DNA of 19,712 nucleotides. Source: a bacterium (GTDB lineage Bacteria > Patescibacteriota > Minisyncoccia > UBA6257 > Brennerbacteraceae). Location: the NCBI GenBank assembly GCA_027310425.1, contig DAIDAW010000010.1:1-19712 (forward strand), in the 5' to 3' direction. The position numbers and the translations under genes are program-made. Of this stretch, positions 15,175 to 19,712 are shown in pieces. The stretch's first letter is position 1. Every line of letters starts with the position of its first letter. The notes beneath the pieces are model-generated. The model was not told the DNA's origin. It ran no database searches and saw only the letters and a program-made list of their open reading frames with translations.

Positions 15175-15203
15175 TTGCGTTTTCCCGTGCCGGCGGGTAC
15201 ACT
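15175..15203 (+). promoter_or_regulatory. Rightward promoter for the membrane-protein gene
   Basis: TTGCGT (15175-15180) and TACACT (15198-15203) are separated by 17 nt. Transcription should start near 15210, about 15 nt before the ATG at 15225. The two divergent -35 boxes are only 2 nt apart, so the two polymerases would compete for the same DNA. Confidence 0.55.
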
Positions 15204-15224
15204 GGATGCATCACTCATGACCGT

Positions 15225-16847
15225 ATGGAATCGCTTCCTCCCGGCACATCATTTACCCTCTCAAACCAGACAGACGAGCTTCTCAAGGCATCGGATCAGG
15301 CGGAATCCGCTTCCGGGGCGCGCCAGTATTCGGCAGACCTCATCCGCGTCTCAAACCTGACCCAAGGCATTGAATTCATATACGAGAAAATCCGCAATGC
15401 CCTGGAATACCAGGAGGAAAATCTCTGGCTCAAGAACGCCGTACTCCGGATTCTCAAGCGGCAATTTCTGCACCTCCTGGCGCGCGAATCCATCAGCCGA
15501 GACATGATCGAGGAGCTCATCCGGGGCAGGTATCTGGAAAACAACTACTATCCGGAATCGACTGTACACGAGCTCGACGCGATTCTGGAAAAATATCGGG
15601 TCGCGCTCGAAGCGTTTGAAACGAGCACCACGCTCACGGAAAACAAAGCGCTCGTGCATGAAGAATGGTTCCTGTCTCTGGCTGCGGTGGAAATCGCGAA
15701 TTTCTTCCTGCAAAGCTCGCTCAACCGCGCGTACGTGAACTATTTCTGGAAAACCATGGAAGAGCGGCTCGATGTCGCGCCCGGCCTGAGCGGTTCCGAA
15801 CTTTCCGAGCACATCTATCTTGCCGCGTACCGAAATTTCCTGCAGGCGGACGCAGCCATGGAAGAATACGAATTGTTCCGCATCAAATATCCGCAATGGT
15901 TTTCCGGCCCCGATGCTGCGCGCGAGGAAATCGGGAAAAGCCTGATTGCGGTTCAGACGGAACTCCGCGAATCGCTCCAGAATCCCCTGCGCAAAGATCT
16001 TGACCGCATTATGAAACAGCGGAGCCTGCTCTTGTTCCTGCTCAAAGACATTCTCGAAAGCGAAAAAGGGCTGGCAAGAAACCTGCTCAACAATCCCGAA
16101 GCGCTCGAGCACAAGCTCAAAGCATTGTATGACGAACGCTACTTTGCCGGCCGCAAAAAACTCCAGACCGCCGCCATCCGCGCGCTCATTTTCATCGTGC
16201 TTACGAAAATGGTGCTCCTTCTGGTCGGCGAAGTGCCCTACCAGCTCTGGAAAGAAAAAGCGATTGATTACACCGTGCTTGGACTCAATCTGCTCATCCC
16301 GCCGTTTATTCTTGTCGCGTCCGCCATGACCATCAAAATGCCGGGCGAAGAGCAGAATTTTCTGCAGATTGTCACGGATTTCGAAAAAATGATACGCCCG
16401 GGATCGGGCATGCCGCCGCTCAACACCATCAAACAGCAGCGCAGGCGCATGACAGTCGTTGATATCGGCTTGCAGATTATGTACGGCATCAATATCGTGT
16501 TCACCGGCTGGCTCTTGTCGCTGTTTTTCTCGTATTTCAAATTCACCTGGGTCGACTCGCTTATTTTCGTGCTGTTTTTGAGTTTGGTGAGCTTCTTCGC
16601 GGTACGGCTGCGCAAAACTGCCAACGAACTCGCGGCAGTGGAGCAGCGCGAACACTTTTTCACCACGCTGGTGGAATTCATCCTGCTGCCCATTATCGAT
16701 ATCGGCAAATGGCTGTCGCGCGCGGTTTCGTCGCTCAATATCGTCGCGTTCGTATTCGACTTTTTGCTCGAAACGCCGTTCAAGCTTATCGTGAAAGTGC
16801 TTGAAGAATGGTTTATGTTCATGCGCGAGAGAAAACAAAACCTGTAG
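15225..16847 (+). CDS. Multi-pass membrane protein of unknown function
   Basis: A 540-residue protein. The first 300 residues are hydrophilic and look mostly helical (for example YEKIRNALEYQEENLWLKNA, EELIRGRYLENNYYPESTV). The C-terminal half holds hydrophobic segments at about 312-332 (ALIFIVLTKMVLLLVGEV), 345-366 (VLGLNLLIPPFILVASAM), 412-435 (IMYGINIVFTGWLLSLFF) and 443-462 (LIFVLFLSLVSFFAV), plus a hydrophobic, possibly re-entrant tail (480-530). It has no signal peptide, so the large N-terminal domain is probably cytoplasmic. I recognise no family; its position beside rpoBC does not reveal a role. The start MESLPPGTSF was chosen because it follows a promoter by about 22 nt and the upstream in-frame sequence overlaps the divergent gene and reads like non-coding shadow. 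Confidence 0.85.
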   Translation: MESLPPGTSFTLSNQTDELLKASDQAESASGARQYSADLIRVSNLTQGIEFIYEKIRNALEYQEENLWLKNAVLRILKRQFLHLLARESISRDMIEELIRGRYLENNYYPESTVHELDAILEKYRVALEAFETSTTLTENKALVHEEWFLSLAAVEIANFFLQSSLNRAYVNYFWKTMEERLDVAPGLSGSELSEHIYLAAYRNFLQADAAMEEYELFRIKYPQWFSGPDAAREEIGKSLIAVQTELRESLQNPLRKDLDRIMKQRSLLLFLLKDILESEKGLARNLLNNPEALEHKLKALYDERYFAGRKKLQTAAIRALIFIVLTKMVLLLVGEVPYQLWKEKAIDYTVLGLNLLIPPFILVASAMTIKMPGEEQNFLQIVTDFEKMIRPGSGMPPLNTIKQQRRRMTVVDIGLQIMYGINIVFTGWLLSLFFSYFKFTWVDSLIFVLFLSLVSFFAVRLRKTANELAAVEQREHFFTTLVEFILLPIIDIGKWLSRAVSSLNIVAFVFDFLLETPFKLIVKVLEEWFMFMRERKQNL

Positions 16848-16855
16848 TAATAAAT

Positions 16856-16949
16856 AATTGGTAATCGGTAAGTAGTCGGTTGCGCTTTTTCTCCCAATTA
16901 CCAGTTACTATTTACTAGTTGCCAATTACTTAGTTACTTTTTACCGAAC
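16856..16949. repeat. Intergenic short-word repeats (TTAC/GTAA type)
   Basis: Two imperfect tandem units of about 28 bp start at 16894 and 16922, both beginning CCAATTAC and continuing (C/T)AGTTACT. A third, inverted copy (AATTGGTAATCGGTAAGTAG) lies at 16856-16875. Transcribed, the inverted copy could pair with the direct ones. No gene is present in the 16848-17006 gap. Confidence 0.65.
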
Positions 16950-16951
16950 TA

Positions 16952-16980
16952 ACGAAGTGGCGAACTTCGTATTTTTATTT
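16952..16980 (+). terminator. Terminator of the membrane-protein gene
   Basis: A 7-bp stem ACGAAGT/ACTTCGT (16952-16958 and 16964-16970) with a 5-nt loop is followed by ATTTTTATTT, an acceptable U-tract. It lies about 105 nt after the stop at 16847. Confidence 0.6.
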
Positions 16981-16987
16981 CTGTTGA

Positions 16988-16996
16988 TGGTACAAT
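16988..16996 (+). promoter_or_regulatory. Extended -10 promoter of the GH1 gene
   Basis: TGGTACAAT is a TGn-extended -10 (TACAAT, 16991-16996) without a clear -35. Transcription should begin near 17003, about 4 nt before the ATG at 17007. The upstream ATG at 16995 is inside the -10 and cannot be the start of this transcript. Confidence 0.55.
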
Positions 16997-17006
16997 GGAC
17001 CTTGCT

Positions 17007-18206
17007 ATGACTGTATTTCCCAAATCATTTCTCTGGGGCGCGGCAACCTCGGCCTATCAGGTTGAGGGCGGCAACCAATGGTCTGACTGGTGGTCCTGGG
17101 AGCGGGGCGGCAAGCGCACTGCGGATCACACTACCTCGGGCTCTGCATCTGATTTCTGGAACCAGTACAAACTCTACATCGATCTTGCTCGGCAGGCAGG
17201 CATGAATGCTATGCGCATTTCCCTGGAATGGGCGCGCGTGAATCCCGAACCGGGACAATTCAGTGAACGAGCGCTCAAGCATTACGGGGAGATCATCGAT
17301 TATATGCGCCTCCAGGGCATCGAGCCGGTTGTCACGCTTTGGCATTTCACTCTGCCTCAGTGGCTTGCAGCAAAAGGCGGATGGCTGCACCGCGACAGCG
17401 TGAGCCATTTCCTCGCATACGTGAAAACCGCGCACAAGGCTTTGGGCAACAAAGTGCAGTGGTGGATTACGCTCAACGAGCCGAGCGTATACCTGTACGA
17501 ATCCTATATTCTCGGCGTGTGGCCGCCGGAAAGGACATTCGCGCTCTGGGACGTTACCCGCATCAGAAACCGCCTGGCGCGCGCGCATACACTCGCGTAC
17601 CGCATCCTCGCAACGCAGCACAATCAAGTCGGCATCGCGGCGAACCTATTCTGGGACACCGGCATGACCAATATTCCGTTCCTGAACCGCATCCTGGAAT
17701 GGCTCCCGCCCCGGGGCAACGACTGGTCGTTTTTGCATTCCATCAAAAACTCCATGGATTATGTCGGCCTCAATTATTATTTCAAGCAATTCATCAAAAT
17801 TGGGCTTACGCCGCCGTTCGTGTCGGCGAGCTTTCTCGGGAAAAATCCGAGAACGTCGTCGGATCTGGGCTGGGAAATCGCGCCCCAAGGCATCTACGAA
17901 ATTTGCAAACGCCTGCACAAAAAATTCGCCCTGCCGATTCTGATAACCGAAAACGGGCTTGCCGACGCCCGGGACGCCAAGCGCACGCAATTCATCAAAG
18001 ACCACGTCAGTTGGCTTGCGAAGGCAGGGCGCGAAGGAGTAGCGATACTCGGGTATCTGCACTGGGCGCTTGTTGACAATGTCGAATGGCAGCTGGGCAA
18101 AAAGCCGCGCTTCGGCCTTATTGCCATGGACTACGAGCGCATGAAGCCGGTTCCGCGCCAAAGCCTGTGGGCGTACAAAAACATCATTGAGGAGTATACC
18201 GCGTGA
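17007..18206 (+). CDS. Glycoside hydrolase family 1 beta-glycosidase
   Basis: A 399-residue GH1 enzyme, compact compared with the usual 430-480. The N-terminal hallmark FLWGAATSAYQVEGG supplies the sugar-binding Gln, and VVTLWHFTLPQWL the His. ITLNEP carries the acid/base Glu158, ILITENG the nucleophile Glu315, and ALVDNVEW the aglycone/glycone-site Glu360 and Trp. It should hydrolyse beta-linked glucosides, galactosides or related disaccharides with retention of configuration; the exact substrate cannot be read from sequence. There is no signal peptide, so it acts in the cytoplasm on imported sugars. It is a single-gene unit with its own promoter, terminators on both sides and repeat-rich spacers, which fits an independently acquired cargo gene. 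Met5 of the longer frame was chosen because the first ATG overlaps the -10. Confidence 0.95.
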   Translation: MTVFPKSFLWGAATSAYQVEGGNQWSDWWSWERGGKRTADHTTSGSASDFWNQYKLYIDLARQAGMNAMRISLEWARVNPEPGQFSERALKHYGEIIDYMRLQGIEPVVTLWHFTLPQWLAAKGGWLHRDSVSHFLAYVKTAHKALGNKVQWWITLNEPSVYLYESYILGVWPPERTFALWDVTRIRNRLARAHTLAYRILATQHNQVGIAANLFWDTGMTNIPFLNRILEWLPPRGNDWSFLHSIKNSMDYVGLNYYFKQFIKIGLTPPFVSASFLGKNPRTSSDLGWEIAPQGIYEICKRLHKKFALPILITENGLADARDAKRTQFIKDHVSWLAKAGREGVAILGYLHWALVDNVEWQLGKKPRFGLIAMDYERMKPVPRQSLWAYKNIIEEYTA

Positions 18207-18233
18207 GTATATGGTATAAAGTATGTAGTATAG
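18207..18233. repeat. Short-word GTAT-type repeat downstream of the GH1 gene
   Basis: Loosely repeated words (GTATATG, GTATAAA, GTATGTA, GTATAGA) follow the stop codon. They are non-coding and resemble the other low-complexity spacers here. Confidence 0.4.
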
Positions 18234-18246
18234 AGGAAATACAACG

Positions 18247-18278
18247 GCAAAATCGCTGTGCATGCACAGCGATTTTGC
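18247..18278. terminator. Bidirectional terminator, 32-bp perfect palindrome
   Basis: The two 16-nt arms (GCAAAATCGCTGTGCA and its complement) are perfectly symmetric. Folded with a CATG-type loop, they give a stem of at least 12 bp ending in A4/T4 tracts on both sides, followed by CTTT on the plus strand. It lies between the convergent GH1 (stop 18206) and clpP (stop 18302) genes and can serve both. Confidence 0.88.
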
Positions 18279-18301
18279 TTTACCAAAAATACTCAAGAGA
18301 A

Positions 18302-19003
18302 CTACTCCTTCGCTTTCTTTTTCTGTTCCTTTCCTGTCGGCGCTGCTGTTTTTTCCAAAATGCCGTCGATGAGGCCGTATGCCTTCGCGTCCTGCGGCGA
18401 CATATAATAATCGCGATCCGTGTCCTTCTCGATCCGGGAAATCGGCTGTCCGGTATGGCGGGCGAGAATCTGGTTGAGCTGATTCTTCATTCTCGACATC
18501 TGGCGCGTCTGAATCTCGATATCAGTCACCTGGCCGGTGATGCCCTGCCCCGCGACGTACATCTGGTGGATCAGAATCTCCGAATTCGGCAAAGCAAACC
18601 GTTTCCCCTTGGTGCCGGCTGCCAAAAGCACCGACGCCGCGGATGCGGCAACGCCGACGCAAATCGTCTGAATGTCCGGCTTTGCCAGCTGCATTGTATC
18701 GTAAATCGCAAGAGCCGCGGGCACCATGCCGCCGGGCGAATTGATATACATGAAAATATCCTTTTCCGGATTTTCGTGCTGCAAATACAGGATCTGCGCG
18801 ATGACCAGATTCGCAACCTGGTCGTCGATCGGGCCGCCCAAAAACACGATGCGTTCCTTGAGAAGCATCGAAAAAATATCGTACGCGCGCTCGCCGAACT
18901 GGGATTTGTCGATTACCATCGGCACGAGCTGGCTGTACGATCCGCCCTCGCCTTCATTTTTGGGCGCGGGCGCAGGATTCCAAAAATTGGGATACTTTTT
19001 CAT
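18302..19003 (-). CDS. clpP: ATP-dependent Clp protease proteolytic subunit
   Basis: A 233-residue serine protease. The mature part aligns from LVPMVIDKSQFGERAYDIFS onward. The catalytic triad is Ser121 (GVAASAAS), His146 (NSEILIHQ) and Asp198 (DTDRDYYMS), with oxyanion-loop INSPGG at 88-93. It forms tetradecameric degradation chambers fed by ClpX or other AAA+ unfoldases; no clpX follows here, since the next feature is a terminator. Three extra residues lie just after the active-site His compared with E. coli. The ATG at 19001-19003 gives a 25-residue presequence before LVPM, longer than in E. coli, and overlaps the end of tig by 50 nt in another frame. A GTG or ATG within the LVPM segment is an alternative start that would avoid the overlap but trim the presequence completely. 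Confidence 0.96.
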   Translation of the reverse strand: MKKYPNFWNPAPAPKNEGEGGSYSQLVPMVIDKSQFGERAYDIFSMLLKERIVFLGGPIDDQVANLVIAQILYLQHENPEKDIFMYINSPGGMVPAALAIYDTMQLAKPDIQTICVGVAASAASVLLAAGTKGKRFALPNSEILIHQMYVAGQGITGQVTDIEIQTRQMSRMKNQLNQILARHTGQPISRIEKDTDRDYYMSPQDAKAYGLIDGILEKTAAPTGKEQKKKAKE

Positions 19004-19712
19004 TGGTGAGAATATTCTTAGTATACGAAACGAGCGCGTCGACGTCAATTGATTTCGCCGCTTCTTCGGGGGTTTTGTACTGGAGAAGCGCGCGATCCAC
19101 TTCCTGCTGCACTTCTTCTTTGGTCGGCTCGAGCGATTCTGTATCGGCAATCGCGCGCAGAATGAGCGCGGAGCGCACGCGCGTGACCGCCTGATCTTTG
19201 AATTCCTGCTTCATCTGTTCCTCGGTTTTGCCGATCTGCTTCTGGTATAAAGACCAATCTATGCCGGTTTGCGCAACCGAATGCTCGAGTTCGTGCACCA
19301 TCATATCCTGTTCGCGGGAGACCAGGGCATCCGGCACATCCATCGTTGCCTGCTTGTCGATCGCGCCCAAAAGCGCCATGCGCCAACGCTGCGTTTCCTT
19401 GTCGCGCTCTTCCTGCATCAAACCCTGGCGGATGCTCTGGCGCAACGCATCCATGGTTGGAAATTTCCCCAATGACTGCGCGAATGCGTCATCAAGCGCG
19501 GGAGCGCGCACGTCCTGGATATTCTTCACGGTAACGGAGAACTCAACGGTTTTGCCCGCGATGGCTTTGTTCCAATAGTCCTGCGGAACTGCGGCGCTGA
19601 ATTTTTTTTCAGCTCCTTTCACAAGCCCCGTAATCTGCTCTTCAAACCCTGGGAATACGCGGCCTTCGCCGGTCACGAATGAATAATTCTCCTGCGTTCC
19701 ATCCTGCAAAGC
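18954..19712 (-). CDS. tig: Trigger factor, C-terminal part (runs off right edge)
   Basis: The frame is open to the right window edge and stops at 18954, giving 252 residues of a ribosome-associated chaperone. The visible part starts in the FKBP-like peptidyl-prolyl isomerase domain (GEGRVFPGFEEQITGLVKGA, then VEFSVTVKNIQ). It continues into the alpha-helical substrate-cradling C-domain (ALDDAFAQSLGKFPTMDALR, VSREQDMMVHELEHS, and ending ESCARAQK). The N-terminal ribosome-binding domain lies outside the window. It catches nascent chains at the exit tunnel. Its last 50 nt are shared with the beginning of clpP, so the two are very probably co-transcribed, the order tig-clpP being common in bacteria. 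A TTG near the edge is not the start. Confidence 0.93.
   Translation of the reverse strand, partial: ALQDGTQENYSFVTGEGRVFPGFEEQITGLVKGAEKKFSAAVPQDYWNKAIAGKTVEFSVTVKNIQDVRAPALDDAFAQSLGKFPTMDALRQSIRQGLMQEERDKETQRWRMALLGAIDKQATMDVPDALVSREQDMMVHELEHSVAQTGIDWSLYQKQIGKTEEQMKQEFKDQAVTRVRSALILRAIADTESLEPTKEEVQQEVDRALLQYKTPEEAAKSIDVDALVSYTKNILTNEKVSQFLESCARAQK

Noticed and set aside
14943..15224. N-terminal extension of the plus-strand membrane protein
   Set aside because: It would cross the divergent promoter and overlap the 80-residue minus gene. The extension reads like random sequence, while the ATG at 15225 follows a promoter.
15351..16838. Minus-strand open frame (495 codons) opposite the membrane-protein gene
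   Set aside because: The plus-strand frame has membrane helices, a promoter and a terminator. The minus frame is an His/Glu/Phe-rich shadow without hydrophobic segments or signals.
16995..17006. Earlier ATG of the GH1 frame (MDLA extension)
   Set aside because: This ATG overlaps the -10 hexamer TACAAT, so it would not be on the transcript. GH1 proteins normally begin close to the FPKSFLWG motif.
5519..18206. UGA recoding as in some CPR lineages
   Set aside because: TGA ends ftsK at the point where the next gene starts, ends tig, and ends GH1 at its normal C-terminus. No in-frame TGA interrupts any conserved gene.
19004..19150. 49-codon upstream extension of clpP
   Set aside because: It lies entirely inside tig in another frame, is Lys/Arg/Ser-rich and resembles no ClpP N-terminus.

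Overview
The window is a compact, gene-dense bacterial chromosome segment of moderate to high GC. It carries informational and cell-division genes (rpoB, rpoC, recA, ftsK, ssb, rpsF, rpsR), protein quality control (tig, clpP), a pilin-like surface protein, a glycosidase and several unrecognised proteins. The genetic code looks standard: TGA is a genuine stop in ftsK, tig and the GH1 gene, so this is not a UGA-recoding lineage. The pilin-LamG fusion, the fairly short RpoB, the very short or absent 5' leaders, the scarcity of Shine-Dalgarno sites and the short-word AT-rich spacers together suggest a Candidate Phyla Radiation (Patescibacteria) member, perhaps of the Parcubacteria group. That placement is inference.

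Layout from left to right. Positions 1-864 (minus): the start of an unrecognised gene with an unusually canonical promoter and ribosome-binding site, then a small protein with a zinc-peptidase HExxH motif. Positions 931-2308 (minus): the rpsF-ssb-rpsR operon, closed by a 13-bp hairpin. Positions 2380-7757 (minus): a likely ftsK - membrane HTH protein - recA - LamG-pilin transcription unit, driven by a clear promoter (TTGAAA, 17 bp, TACAAT). Positions 7761-15172 (minus): a small unknown gene, rpoB and rpoC, closed by a strong GC-rich terminator that abuts the ftsK promoter. Around 15137-15225 two promoters diverge: one drives the small gene and probably rpoBC leftward, the other a 540-residue unknown membrane protein rightward. 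Positions 16848-18206 (plus): a repeat-rich spacer, a terminator, then a GH1 beta-glycosidase with its own promoter. A 32-bp perfect palindrome separates this from the convergent tig-clpP pair (minus), which runs off the right edge.

Functionally, rpoB/rpoC encode the RNA polymerase core. FtsK and RecA act on chromosome segregation and recombination. S6, SSB and S18 form the classic ribosome/replication operon. Trigger factor and ClpP handle nascent and damaged proteins. The less ordinary parts are the LamG pilin beside recA, the unknown membrane protein with its divergent small neighbour, the HTH/Ig-like membrane protein overlapping ftsK, the HExxH protein, the 50-nt tig/clpP overlap, and the recurring pattern of promoters placed so close to start codons that the mRNAs should be leaderless or nearly so. 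I saw no tRNA, rRNA, CRISPR array, insertion sequence or integrase. No stretch longer than 300 bases lacks a gene.
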